Numbered from the stretch's first letter, positions 53,597 through 62,636 are shown. The stretch: 64,000 nt of DNA from Streptomyces griseocarneus (GCA_003674045.1 PENC01000033.1:23438-87437); one strand, 5' to 3'. Notes: generated by a model from the sequence alone, not told the origin. A program made the numbers and translations.

Positions 53597-54268
53597 TCAG
53601 AGAGGCCAACCTTCGAACACGACGGCACGCACCGGGGCTGCCTCGACTCCCGCGATCTTGACCGGCAGCGCCATGAGGTGGGCAACCGGCACACTGATCT
53701 GGTCGAGGTTCTGGATGTTCTCCAGGATGGGGATGCCGGCGGAGAGCAGGCTCCTGTGCACCTGGCCGCTGCGGTCGTCGGGGCGCTCGGTGATGCAGTC
53801 CATGCCGACGAGCACAGCGCCGTTGTTCGCGGCCCACTCCGCTGCGGAGACAGTGAGGTAGGGCGGGTTGTCCCAGTAGTCCTCGCGCCCCAGATAGCGG
53901 TTGGGGTGGTCGGTCCGGATCAGGAGCCGGTCTCCAGGCTGCCAGTACTCGCGCAGCGCCTTCTCCAGATCGTCTCCGGTGACCGGGTCCAAGTCGCGCT
54001 TGTGGGACAGATCGGCGATGCAGACGCGCCCTACGAAGGTCTCCAGGGGGACGTCGTCGATCTTCTCGCGGTCCTCGAAGAAGTGGAAGCCGGACTCCAC
54101 GTGAGAGCCGTTGTGCGGGAAGAGCTGTAGGTCGGAGAAGGTACGCCCGCCACTGGCGGGGTCGGTTTCCGGGGTCATGGCCCGGCGTACACCGAACTTC
54201 GGGTACCAGGACGCGTGGTACGACGGCATTCCCTCGTACCACCCCTGACTGATGTCGATCATCTTCAC
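53597..54268 (-). CDS. Cyclase family protein (kynurenine formamidase-like hydrolase)
   Basis: A 223-residue metal-dependent hydrolase of the PF04199 cyclase family. The signature HxGTHxDxPxHF appears as HNGSHVESGFHFF, with Asp replaced by Glu and Pro by Gly. MKMIDISQGWYEGMPSYHAS and DRLLIRTDHPN are also typical. Members hydrolyse formamides, esters or cyclic amides, or isomerise polyols. It is divergent from the DAHP synthase gene and probably separate from the downstream ALDH operon (164-bp gap 53433-53596, in which I see no gene). Confidence 0.87.
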   Translation of the reverse strand: MKMIDISQGWYEGMPSYHASWYPKFGVRRAMTPETDPASGGRTFSDLQLFPHNGSHVESGFHFFEDREKIDDVPLETFVGRVCIADLSHKRDLDPVTGDDLEKALREYWQPGDRLLIRTDHPNRYLGREDYWDNPPYLTVSAAEWAANNGAVLVGMDCITERPDDRSGQVHRSLLSAGIPILENIQNLDQISVPVAHLMALPVKIAGVEAAPVRAVVFEGWPL

Positions 54269-54359
54269 GACATGCCTCCATGCTCAGTGCCAACTCAGCT
54301 GTCCCCCTGTCCGGAGGGACATAGAGATTTGAGCACCATTAACTTCAGTTGACAACCCT

Positions 54360-54385
54360 CATTGACATGCCTGCTGTCATCAATG
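54360..54385. promoter_or_regulatory. Dyad in the cyclase / DAHP synthase divergent promoter
   Basis: CATTGA (54360-54365) and TCAATG (54380-54385), with inner TGACA/TGTCA, form a near-palindrome. A further TTGACA-like copy lies just upstream at about 54349-54354. It lies in the 238-bp divergent gap and may be the operator or promoter switching the biosynthetic genes on. Confidence 0.45.
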
Positions 54386-54506
54386 GAGGATCGGTTCAAT
54401 CGCTGAAGCTCCGTCGAGGCGCACTGTGGCCAGTCGCCCGGTGGTATCCGCCCGCACGATGAGCATGACCGTGCAGCCCGCGCACGACGGCCCCTGGAAG
54501 GCAACC

Positions 54507-55562
54507 ATGATCGTGGTAATGAGTCCGCAGGCGACGCGCGAACAGACCGAAGTCGCCGACGCACTGCTGAGAAAAGACGGCTTAACCCCAGTAGTTGGGC
54601 AGGTGGCAGGCGCTACCGTGCTCGTCACCGAGGGATCGGGCACACTGGATCTGGCTTCGGCCGCGACGAGCTCGGCCGGCGTCGAGCGAGTAGTCGTGGT
54701 CCCTGGTGCCCAGCGACTGACCAGCCGTCTGTTCCGCCCGGAAAACACAAGGGTGACTGTGGGTGGCCCGGAGGGGCCGGTGATCGGCGGAGACGAATTC
54801 GTAGTGATCGCGGGACCTTGCGCGGTCGAAACCCCACTCCAGATGACAGCTGTTGTGGATACCGTCGCCGACGCAGGCGCTGCGATGCTGCGTGGTGGGG
54901 CGTTCAAGCCCCGGACCTCTCCCTACAGCTTCCAAGGGCTCGGGGTCGCCGGCCTGGCGCTGCTCGCTGAGCAACGCGGACGCACCGGTCTCCCGGTGGT
55001 CACCGAAGTCGTCACGCCGGATGACGTGGAACGCGTCGCTGAGGAAAGCGACATGCTCCAGATCGGCACACGCAACATGCAGAACTTCGCGCTGCTGCGC
55101 GAGGCGGGAGCGTCCGGACGGCCCGTCCTGCTCAAGCGGGGCATGGCAGCCACGATCGAGGAGTGGCTGCTCGCAGCCGAGTACCTGATGCACATGGGCA
55201 ACGAAGACGTCGTGCTGTGTGAGCGTGGCATCCGCTCCTACGAGCGCAGCACCCGCTTCACCCTCGATCTCAGTGCAGTGGCCGAGGCGAAGCGTCTCAC
55301 CCACCTGCCTGTGATCGTCGATCCCAGCCACAGCACCGGCCAGCCCCATCTTGTGAGCCCCATGTCCCTGGCCGCCGCCGCGTGCGGGGCCGACGGGCTG
55401 CTGATCGATGTCCACACCGACGCGCAGGCCGCACTGTGCGACGGAGCCCAGGCTCTTGACGGCGGGGAGTTCACCGAGCTGATGGATCGACTCAAGCCGG
55501 TCGTGGAAGCCGTCGGGCGCACCCTGGCGCAGCCCCGCTCCCGCCACCTCACCCAGGTCTGA
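54507..55562 (+). CDS. 3-deoxy-7-phosphoheptulonate (DAHP) synthase, type I beta
   Basis: A 351-residue enzyme condensing PEP and erythrose 4-phosphate, the first shikimate step. A ferredoxin-like N-terminal domain (MIVVMSPQATREQTEVADAL) resembles the regulatory domain of AroF/AroA(G) I-beta enzymes. The catalytic barrel has VIAGPCAVET, GGAFKPRTSPYSFQGLG, VLLKRGM and VDPSHSTGQ. GGAAGG lies 5 nt before the ATG at 54507, so the upstream open frame is ignored. A TTA codon is at 54582-54584. A second DAHP synthase, in addition to the housekeeping type II enzyme usual in Streptomyces, raises chorismate supply for a biosynthetic cluster. Confidence 0.92.
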   Translation: MIVVMSPQATREQTEVADALLRKDGLTPVVGQVAGATVLVTEGSGTLDLASAATSSAGVERVVVVPGAQRLTSRLFRPENTRVTVGGPEGPVIGGDEFVVIAGPCAVETPLQMTAVVDTVADAGAAMLRGGAFKPRTSPYSFQGLGVAGLALLAEQRGRTGLPVVTEVVTPDDVERVAEESDMLQIGTRNMQNFALLREAGASGRPVLLKRGMAATIEEWLLAAEYLMHMGNEDVVLCERGIRSYERSTRFTLDLSAVAEAKRLTHLPVIVDPSHSTGQPHLVSPMSLAAAACGADGLLIDVHTDAQAALCDGAQALDGGEFTELMDRLKPVVEAVGRTLAQPRSRHLTQV

Positions 55563-55583
55563 CCACGCTCCCGGAGGAAGAGC

Positions 55584-56681
55584 ATGTTCAAAGACATCAC
55601 CGAGCCGTTCACCGCGGACCTTCCGCCCGATCAGTTCGTACAGGCCGCCATGCAGTGGCACTTCTCACCGGATACCGGATCTCCGTTCTGGACCAAGCGG
55701 GCAGCGGAGCTGCCGTTCGATCCTCTGCGCGACATTCGCACCTGGGCGGACCTGGACCTGTTCCCCGACGTCAGCGAGGAGTGGCGGGACGTCCCGGTCG
55801 ACGCCCTGGTGCCCGTCGGCATCGACAAATCAGGCTGGGACTTTCAGGTCTTCGACAGCGGTGGCACCACCGGGCGGCCCAAGCGCATCGTGGAGTCACG
55901 CTCACGGCGCGACGGCGTCCGATGGGTGAGCAAGATCCTGGACGAGCACAAGGTCCCCGGCGAAGGCGACGGGCACTGGCTGCACATCGGCCCCACAGGG
56001 CCACACATCGTCGGCCGCTCCATCGGCCTCCTGGCCCAGCTGCGCCGGACCTTCTGCCACTACATCGACTTCGACCCCCGCTGGGTCAAGCAGCGGGCGA
56101 AACAACAGCAGACCGGTGACGTGGCACAGTATGTGCAGCACATCCTGGACCAGGCTATGGACGTGCTGCGAACCCAGCCGGTCTCCGTTCTCTTCGCCAC
56201 CCCGCCGGTACTTGAGGCAATCGCGGCCCGCGACGACATCCTCGACCTCGTTCAGAGTCGTATCCGCGGCATCATCTGGGCCGGCACCAGCATCAGCGCC
56301 GAGACCCTTCACGTCCTGGAGACGGAGCTCTTCCCCAACGCGGCGATTGTCGGCCTCTACGGGAACACCATGATGGGCATCGCCCCACAGCGCCCCCGGA
56401 CCGCGGGACAGGGAGAGCAGGGCTGCGCGTTCATTCCGTGCCACCCCTACAGCAGCGTACGGCTGGTCGACCCCGAAGAACCGACCCGGGAGGTGGGCTA
56501 CGGTGAACGGGGACAAGCCCGCATCAGCCTCCTCTCACGCGACCTGCTGTTGCCGTGGACCCTGGAGCGCGACTCGGCGCTCCGTATTGAGCCCACCTCC
56601 GCATACCCGCAGGACGCGGTGGCCGACGTCCGCCCGCTGGCCTCTGGTCATGCCCCGTCCGTGGTTGAAGGGGTGTACTGA
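55584..56681 (+). CDS. LuxE/PaaK-type acyl-activating enzyme
   Basis: A 365-residue adenylate-forming enzyme shorter than CoA ligases. The ATP motif DSGGTTGRPKRI (about residue 93) matches LuxE/PaaK-like proteins, and GLYGNTMMGIAP is the second nucleotide segment. LuxE-type proteins activate a carboxylate and hand it to a LuxC reductase. Together with the ALDH-like gene at 52068-53432 it may convert an aryl or cyclohexadienyl acid to an aldehyde (inference). It lies 21 bp after the DAHP synthase stop, and its stop is followed one base later by the isochorismate synthase ATG. Confidence 0.8.
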   Translation: MFKDITEPFTADLPPDQFVQAAMQWHFSPDTGSPFWTKRAAELPFDPLRDIRTWADLDLFPDVSEEWRDVPVDALVPVGIDKSGWDFQVFDSGGTTGRPKRIVESRSRRDGVRWVSKILDEHKVPGEGDGHWLHIGPTGPHIVGRSIGLLAQLRRTFCHYIDFDPRWVKQRAKQQQTGDVAQYVQHILDQAMDVLRTQPVSVLFATPPVLEAIAARDDILDLVQSRIRGIIWAGTSISAETLHVLETELFPNAAIVGLYGNTMMGIAPQRPRTAGQGEQGCAFIPCHPYSSVRLVDPEEPTREVGYGERGQARISLLSRDLLLPWTLERDSALRIEPTSAYPQDAVADVRPLASGHAPSVVEGVY

Positions 56682-56682
56682 G

Positions 56683-58185
56683 ATGCCCGCGCATTCCTTT
56701 GCCTCCAGCCCGGTGTCCCCTCCGCCACGGGACAAGCCCCTGCTCGACCAGGAGTCCTGGGACGAGCTGCTCGACGTGTGCCGACGCGCCGTCGAGACAG
56801 CCCGCCATCGGCAGCGCCCCGTACTCGCCAGCTGGGCCACATCCTTACCGCATGTCGATCCAGCTGCCCTCTGGAGCTATGCGCGCGGGACCTCCGACCG
56901 ATCCCTGTACTGGGAGTCAGGCTGGGACCGCAGTTCTCTCGTCGCCATCGGCACAGCGCATGACCTGACCGGTCAGGGCGAGGCCCGCATCGGCACCGTA
57001 AGCACGTCATGGGAAGAACTGCTCCAAGATCTGGTGGCCGACGACGGTGTCGAACCGTCGGCCGGGCAAGGCCCGCTGCTCATGGGAGGGTTTTCCTTCG
57101 CATCCAACAATGCACCGGACGCTGCCCCCTTCCCCGACGCCCTGATGTGGGTGCCCGCCCTCCAGGTGCGCGCTTCCTCGACGGTGGCCAGCACCGCCGG
57201 CGCGAGGGCACGGGACGAACTGCGGCTCAATGCAGTGATGCTCCCGGACACTGACCCCGAGCAGATCGCCAAAGACCTCGTCCACCGGGCCGAGAGCTGC
57301 CTGTTAACGGAGTCCGTTTCCCGCGCCAACAGCTTCCAGCAGCCGAGGCACGCGCCACTGTCCGACCGCCAGGAACTCCCCTCCGCTGAGGACTGGAAAG
57401 ACCTGGTGAGGCAGGCCGTCGGCCATATACGCGACGGTGCCTTCGAAAAAGTGGTCCTCGCACGTGAACTGCGCGTGGCCTCCGATAGGCCCTTTGACGT
57501 CCCCGCTGCGGTGGAGCGCATGCGCAGCGCCTACCCCGATGCCACCGTGTTCGCCGTCGAGAGCAGCGGCCATGCCTTCATCGGGGCCACGCCCGAGTAT
57601 CTCGTACGGCTCACCGGCCGCACCGTGCACGCCCTCGGACTGGCCGGGACCGCGCCGCGGGGTACGACCGCTCAGCTCGACGCCGAACTTGAGGGACAAC
57701 TGGTGGCCAGCGCCAAGATCCGGCACGAGCACGACGTAGTGGTACGTATGCTTCGTGACGGGCTGCGCCCCATGTGCGCACGGGTTGAGGCGAGCCCCGA
57801 GCCCATGGTGCTCAAGCTCGCCAACGTTCAGCATCTGGCCACCGTGGTCGAAGGAACCGGGGTCCAAGCTGACTGGGGAATCCTTCAGTTCGTCGAACGC
57901 CTCCACCCCACCCCCGCTCTCGGCGGGTACCCGCGCAAGCAATCGCTGGACTGGCTCACCAGCAACGAAGGCCTCGAACGGGGGTGGTACGCCGGCACCA
58001 TCGGATGGACCGATGCCTCAGGGCAGGGCGAGTTCGCGGTCGCCATACGCTGCGCGCTGATTCAGGGCAATGTTGCTTCGCTCTACGCAGGGTGCGGCAT
58101 CGTGGCCGACTCCGTACCGGAGGAAGAGTACGAAGAGACCTGCGCGAAACTACGCCCTATGCTCCACGCCCTCGGAATCGATTGA
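56683..58185 (+). CDS. Isochorismate synthase
   Basis: A 500-residue chorismate-utilising enzyme. The conserved C-terminal domain includes DGAFEKVVLARELR, GLAGTAPRG, KIRHEHDVVVRMLRD, HPTPALGGYPR, GWYAGTIGWTDASGQGEFAV and YAGCGIVADS, as in DhbC/EntC/MenF. The pattern fits isomerisation of chorismate to isochorismate and not anthranilate synthase (no amidotransferase partner). No isochorismatase or salicylate-forming lyase is in the window, so isochorismate may be processed by the reductases and carbamoyltransferase. A TTA codon occurs at 57304-57306. Confidence 0.88.
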   Translation: MPAHSFASSPVSPPPRDKPLLDQESWDELLDVCRRAVETARHRQRPVLASWATSLPHVDPAALWSYARGTSDRSLYWESGWDRSSLVAIGTAHDLTGQGEARIGTVSTSWEELLQDLVADDGVEPSAGQGPLLMGGFSFASNNAPDAAPFPDALMWVPALQVRASSTVASTAGARARDELRLNAVMLPDTDPEQIAKDLVHRAESCLLTESVSRANSFQQPRHAPLSDRQELPSAEDWKDLVRQAVGHIRDGAFEKVVLARELRVASDRPFDVPAAVERMRSAYPDATVFAVESSGHAFIGATPEYLVRLTGRTVHALGLAGTAPRGTTAQLDAELEGQLVASAKIRHEHDVVVRMLRDGLRPMCARVEASPEPMVLKLANVQHLATVVEGTGVQADWGILQFVERLHPTPALGGYPRKQSLDWLTSNEGLERGWYAGTIGWTDASGQGEFAVAIRCALIQGNVASLYAGCGIVADSVPEEEYEETCAKLRPMLHALGID

Positions 58186-58491
58186 CCGGCTGGCCTCCCT
58201 GTCTCTGCACGAGCCAACCCCGCAGTACTCCTGACTCCGTCGTTTCGATACTCCTTCTCGGTCAGGTAATTGAGTCCTGCCAGGACCGCACTGACTCCGG
58301 TACCACGGGAAGGGCTGGATCTTTCACGCCCTCGTCATGTGCGTGAGGCATACAGAGTCCCCAGCATCGAGAAAACACCAGGGTTTTCAGGACCTACGCC
58401 TGGTGGGCACCCTGCGCGTCTGATGCCCATCAGCTGGCCAAACGCGGTCCTCCAACCACTGCCTGCGCCGTCACCGAGAGAAAGCGGACCA
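58186..58491. other. 306-bp gap between cluster genes
   Basis: No supported gene. ACTGACTCCG-type direct repeats (CTGACTCCGT at about 58229, CTGACTCCGG at about 58290) and AT-richer DNA suggest an internal promoter for the alcohol dehydrogenase gene. Confidence 0.4.
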
Positions 58492-59544
58492 ATGCTAGCT
58501 GCCGTCTACCACGGACCACGCGATGTCCGAGTCCAAGAATGGGCTGATCCGTCACCGCCCGGAGCACACGACATCCAGCTGGAGGTCTTACGCGCCAGCA
58601 TCTGCGGGACCGACGTGGACGAGTTCCTCTCCGGGCCGCACCTGGTGCCTCTCACCGCCCCGCACCCTGCCAGCGGCCACGTGGGCCCGCTGGTCCTCGG
58701 TCACGAGATCGTCGGCCGGGTCGTGGCAGTGGGGTCCGAGGTCGAACAGTTCACCGTCGGGGATGTCGTGGTCCCCGGTTCCGGCGTTTCCTGTGGGACA
58801 TGCCGGTGGTGCCACGCCGGGCGAACCAACCTGTGTGCTCGTTACTACACAGTGGGACTTCACGTAGATGGTGGTCTCGCCGAGCGTGTGAACGTGCCGG
58901 CCAGGATCAGCCAGCCTGTCGGAAACTGCCCGGTGGACGTAGCGATTATGGCTCAGCCGCTGGCTGTTGCTCTGCACGCAGTGCGCGGTACAGGAGCCGA
59001 ACGAGGCACAATCGTCGCCGTAATCGGTCTCGGAGGTATCGGTTCGCTGGTCGTGGCAGCCTGCACCGCCCGAGGTATCGACACGATCGGCGTCGATGTC
59101 TCGGACGCTCGGCTGGAGATCGCCATGCGGATGGGCGCCTCCACACTCATCAATGCCTCCCAGGAAGATGCCGCCGCCGCAATCCGGCGCGCCACAGGCG
59201 GCGACGGTGCCGACATCATCATCGAAACTTCCGGTGCCCCGAACGGACTCGACGCCGCGATGACCGCAGTGAGCCGCGGTGGTCACATCCGGCTGGTAGG
59301 TCTGCACCGCGACCCCTCACCCTTGAACCTGACCCGACTGGTACTCGACGAAATCCGGATGTCGACGTCCAAGGTGCATATCTGCGGCCAAGATCTGCCC
59401 GAAGCGCTCATGCTGCTCAAAAAACATCCGCATATTGCTTCCGGGACGCTCGACGCACTCATCGACCTCAAGGATGTAGTGCCGTCCGGGCTACAGCGAA
59501 TGGCCTCCGGTGAAGCGGCTGGGAAGGTCGTCGTCAAGCCGTGA
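58492..59544 (+). CDS. Zinc-dependent medium-chain alcohol dehydrogenase
   Basis: A 350-residue MDR enzyme of the butanediol/sorbitol dehydrogenase type. Catalytic zinc residues lie in ASICGTDVDEFL and GHEIVGRV; the structural zinc Cys set is CGTCRWCHAGRTNLC. The NAD-binding motif is VIGLGGIGSLVVAAC. It would oxidise a secondary alcohol or reduce a ketone on the cluster intermediate. The ATG at 58492 starts the domain; the open frame upstream is noncoding. It is the last gene of the plus-strand set. Confidence 0.9.
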   Translation: MLAAVYHGPRDVRVQEWADPSPPGAHDIQLEVLRASICGTDVDEFLSGPHLVPLTAPHPASGHVGPLVLGHEIVGRVVAVGSEVEQFTVGDVVVPGSGVSCGTCRWCHAGRTNLCARYYTVGLHVDGGLAERVNVPARISQPVGNCPVDVAIMAQPLAVALHAVRGTGAERGTIVAVIGLGGIGSLVVAACTARGIDTIGVDVSDARLEIAMRMGASTLINASQEDAAAAIRRATGGDGADIIIETSGAPNGLDAAMTAVSRGGHIRLVGLHRDPSPLNLTRLVLDEIRMSTSKVHICGQDLPEALMLLKKHPHIASGTLDALIDLKDVVPSGLQRMASGEAAGKVVVKP

Positions 59545-59792
59545 TACGGCAACGATAGAAAACGGCAAGGAAATACCGAGAATCGTCTGGCTGCCCTACG
59601 GGGCAGCCTGCCGCCCTAGCCATCGGCATGCGCCCGAGCGGCGAGTGGCTCACGATTAGCGTGCCTGACTCGGAGGAATCCGTGATCAGATTCGCTCTGC
59701 CGGACCGGACCGTTGCTGTGCGTCCGGTCGGGATCAGCGAACTGGGGAACCAGAGGTCAGAGGAGCCGACCCACCGGCGCACGGCCCTGGCC

Positions 59793-62489
59793 TCATGGCT
59801 GCCATCTGACGTTGTGGACGAAGTCCTGGACCGAGCTCCGGTACAGCGAGCGCGGGCCGGTGTAGGCGAGGAACCGCTCGAACTCCGCCTCGGCCTCTGT
59901 CCAGTGGTGCTGGTGGGCGAGCGCTTCGATCAGATGTCGCTGGACTTCCGCGGTGTGGAACGAATCCAGGCTCTGGGGGGTGGCCAGCAAGTTGCGGGCT
60001 GCTTGTTCGACAGCTTTGACATCACCGTCGCTGTAGAGCTGGGCGAGGCGGTGTGTCTGGAGTACTTCGGTGACCGCTGGCGTTCGGGGTAACTGGGCGG
60101 TCAGCATGGTGTAGGCGTCCAGCGAGGGCTGTAGACGAGGGTCGTCGGGGTGCTGGCGGGCCAGGTGCTGTAGCAAGACCAGGGCTTTTGTGGCCAGCAA
60201 TGCCGCGGCGTTCCGGGCATCGTCGTCTTGGGCCAGACGTTTGAGATAGTCGAGGAGCAGGGTCAGCAGGACGACACTCTGCTCGGTGGCGGTGGGGGAT
60301 TCGTCGTGGGCATTGAGCTCAGCCAGGTTGAGTCGGGCCTGCGCGATCAGCAGCTCGTTGGGATCGTCGATCTCCTGCAGCCAAGCCAGCTCCAGGTGCA
60401 GGAGTTCGCTGGCCCGGTGGGGCTGCCCTCGGATCTGCTCGAACCGGGCGAGGTTGCCGATGAGAAGCGCCGTGTAGTTGTCTTTGACTTCTTTGTCCTG
60501 GATGTGCTGTGCCAGTGCGGCCGCATGCGGGGCGAGTGTCCAGGCCCGGTCGGCGTCCTCACTGTCCAGGGCAGTGGTGAGCCACCGCTCGGTGTGGAAG
60601 GCGCAGCGCGACAGCCCCTCATGCACCTTGGAGCCTCGCTCGAAGCGCTGACGTAGCAACTGGTGCAGCACGGTGTTCATGGACACGGTGTCGTCGTGGC
60701 CTGGGAACTGCGGGAAGAGCGCGGGCAGGGGCTCGTCGTAGCGGACGAAGGACACCTCGATCAGGGCCCGGATGATCTCCCTGACCGGGACAGTGGCTTC
60801 GTCGAGGGCCACGGGACCAGGGCTGGCGGGGACGATGTCGGGCGTGATGAAAGCTGCTGCCAGGGCCAGATGAACGGGAATGCGCTGGGAGTCCAGGGTG
60901 CACATAAATCCGAGCACTTCCCGGACCTGGTGGGGGAAGTATCCGGGGCCGGCCGTGTTCTGGGCCAGGCGTTCCAGAATCAGGCTGACTGTGGCGACCA
61001 GGGTGTGGGGGTAGCCCGCAGGGATCGACCTCTCGTCATCCAGGGCCCGGTCCAGGAGCATCGAGCGGTAGTGGTCAAGATGTTGGAGGGGGATGTTGCA
61101 GCTGCGGATGTACCCGCAGGCCAGCTCGATCGCGAGGGGCCAGCCTTCCAGGGACGTGGCCAGGGCGTCGAGACTCTCCTGATGTGCGGCGACCGCTTGG
61201 TCGGTCACTGCGAGGCGGCGGCGGAGCATCTCCATTGCCTGGGCGTGGTCCATCGGACCGATGTCGACGCGGTGGGTGAGATGGGTCCATCCGGCGTTGT
61301 CGATGGAGGTGAAGAGGACATGACCGCGGCCCAATCGCGGCACCCAGGCATCGACGGTCCGCGGGGAGGCGTCGTCGAAGACGATCAGCCACCGGCCTGG
61401 CAGTGCGGAGAGCAGTTCATGGACCTGTTCGCGCAGGTAGGGCGTGCTCGCGGCGTGCCCGGTGTCGTGGGATTGCCGGTTAAGATGCCCCCATATTCGC
61501 CGGAAGGAGGATGCTAAGGACTCTTCTGTCGTGGCCTCGACCCACAGGACCAGGTCGTACTGGTCGGCCTGATCGGCGATGAACGCGGTGGCTGCACTGG
61601 ACTTCCCGATCCCTGAAAGGCCGGAGAGCACGCACGAGGGACCGCGGGGGGTGCCAGGTTCTGTGGAGGCCAGGGCATCGGCGATGCTGGTGAGCAGTGC
61701 GGAGCGTACGACGTCGGGAACTGGGGGAGCAGGCCGAAGACGGTGCCCCAGTTCTGCCGTCCCAGGGCCTTGACCAGAACGTTGTCGTCGAGCAACAGGT
61801 CCTGAGCGAAGTCTGCGATCTCCCAGTACGATTCCTGGGGTTCGGCCGCCCGGCGCATGATCTCGGCGATGAGGTACCCGACGACCAGGCCTGCCGAACG
61901 GTCGCCCAGACCAGCCCGGTGGCGGCTGCGGCGCAGACGCAACTGTTCGTGCAGGTCCCGACGAATGCCAGCCATGTCCCGGGGATCGAAGACCACGTCG
62001 GCTCGGCAGAGCCGGGTCATCTCCTGCTCGGACAAGGCCGCAAGCCGGGCCCGGGCCGCCGGTTGCCCGCTTCAGCGGGCCAGCCAGTACCTCGCGCAGT
62101 TCCTCGGGAGAGGTCGCCGGGTCAGCGGGAGCCTGAGCCAGGGCCCGACAGTTGTGGTCGGGTACCGCAGCGGTGATCAGCTCGTATGCCTCGGCATCGA
62201 CCTTGCAGACCAGCTCGACCAGGATCACGAACGCTTCCGGCGCGCTGACCTGCCGACCGGGTGCGGCACTCTTCACCTGCGCGGCCAGCAGGCAGGTACC
62301 GTCCTGGTCCACCAAGTCGAAGTCGACCAGGTCGATGGCAGAGGCGGACGTGCTGTCGACGGGACCTTCGATCCGGCACCCGTGGACCGCTGGGTGGCCG
62401 GTGGCCGCCAGCAGCGCCTCGAGCGTACGCACGTACTGGTACTGAAACCCGCGGGCAGCCACCCGGCCGTCGTCCATCCGTGCCATCAA
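59793..62489 (-). CDS. STAND NTPase with N-terminal PD-(D/E)xK-like nuclease domain; two compensating frameshifts
   Basis: An open frame of 898 codons. Residues ~10-130 look like a Cap4/DUF4297-type nuclease: ARGFQYQYVRTLEALLAATG, IDLVDFDLVDQDG and LAAQVKSA (D ... QVK). A STAND ATPase follows with SGLSGIGKSSAA (Walker A, about 290) and WLIVFDDAS (Walker B), a winged-helix segment, and a TPR-like C-terminal half. Between about 62070 and 61720 (residues ~140-256) the frame is compositional nonsense; the frame offset by one base instead encodes AARARLAALSEQEMTRLCRA, RRDLHEQLRLRRSRH and NWGTVFGLLPQ. So one extra base near 62060-62075 and one missing base near 61715-61725 cancel out. The intended protein is probably a defence-type sensor-nuclease. 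Confidence 0.78.
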   Translation of the reverse strand: MMARMDDGRVAARGFQYQYVRTLEALLAATGHPAVHGCRIEGPVDSTSASAIDLVDFDLVDQDGTCLLAAQVKSAAPGRQVSAPEAFVILVELVCKVDAEAYELITAAVPDHNCRALAQAPADPATSPEELREVLAGPLKRATGGPGPACGLVRAGDDPALPSRRGLRSPGHGWHSSGPARTVASAPQPPPGWSGRPFGRPGRRVPHRRDHAPGGRTPGIVLGDRRLRSGPVARRQRSGQGPGTAELGHRLRPAPPVPDVVRSALLTSIADALASTEPGTPRGPSCVLSGLSGIGKSSAATAFIADQADQYDLVLWVEATTEESLASSFRRIWGHLNRQSHDTGHAASTPYLREQVHELLSALPGRWLIVFDDASPRTVDAWVPRLGRGHVLFTSIDNAGWTHLTHRVDIGPMDHAQAMEMLRRRLAVTDQAVAAHQESLDALATSLEGWPLAIELACGYIRSCNIPLQHLDHYRSMLLDRALDDERSIPAGYPHTLVATVSLILERLAQNTAGPGYFPHQVREVLGFMCTLDSQRIPVHLALAAAFITPDIVPASPGPVALDEATVPVREIIRALIEVSFVRYDEPLPALFPQFPGHDDTVSMNTVLHQLLRQRFERGSKVHEGLSRCAFHTERWLTTALDSEDADRAWTLAPHAAALAQHIQDKEVKDNYTALLIGNLARFEQIRGQPHRASELLHLELAWLQEIDDPNELLIAQARLNLAELNAHDESPTATEQSVVLLTLLLDYLKRLAQDDDARNAAALLATKALVLLQHLARQHPDDPRLQPSLDAYTMLTAQLPRTPAVTEVLQTHRLAQLYSDGDVKAVEQAARNLLATPQSLDSFHTAEVQRHLIEALAHQHHWTEAEAEFERFLAYTGPRSLYRSSVQDFVHNVRWQP

Positions 62490-62636
62490 GCCCCCTGCGG
62501 CCTAACTCTCGCGATTCTTGGGGAGGTTAGCGGGAGGTACTGACAGTAGGCGCGCTCTTCGAGATCATCGGCGGCCGCAGTGGCACACTCATCGTGTGAA
62601 GGAACGTGCCGGTGTGCCGGGTACCGGGCATGATAG

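Noticed and set aside
56683..58185. Anthranilate or aminodeoxychorismate synthase for the chorismate enzyme
   Set aside because: No glutamine amidotransferase domain or partner is present and the C-terminal motifs fit isochorismate synthase better.
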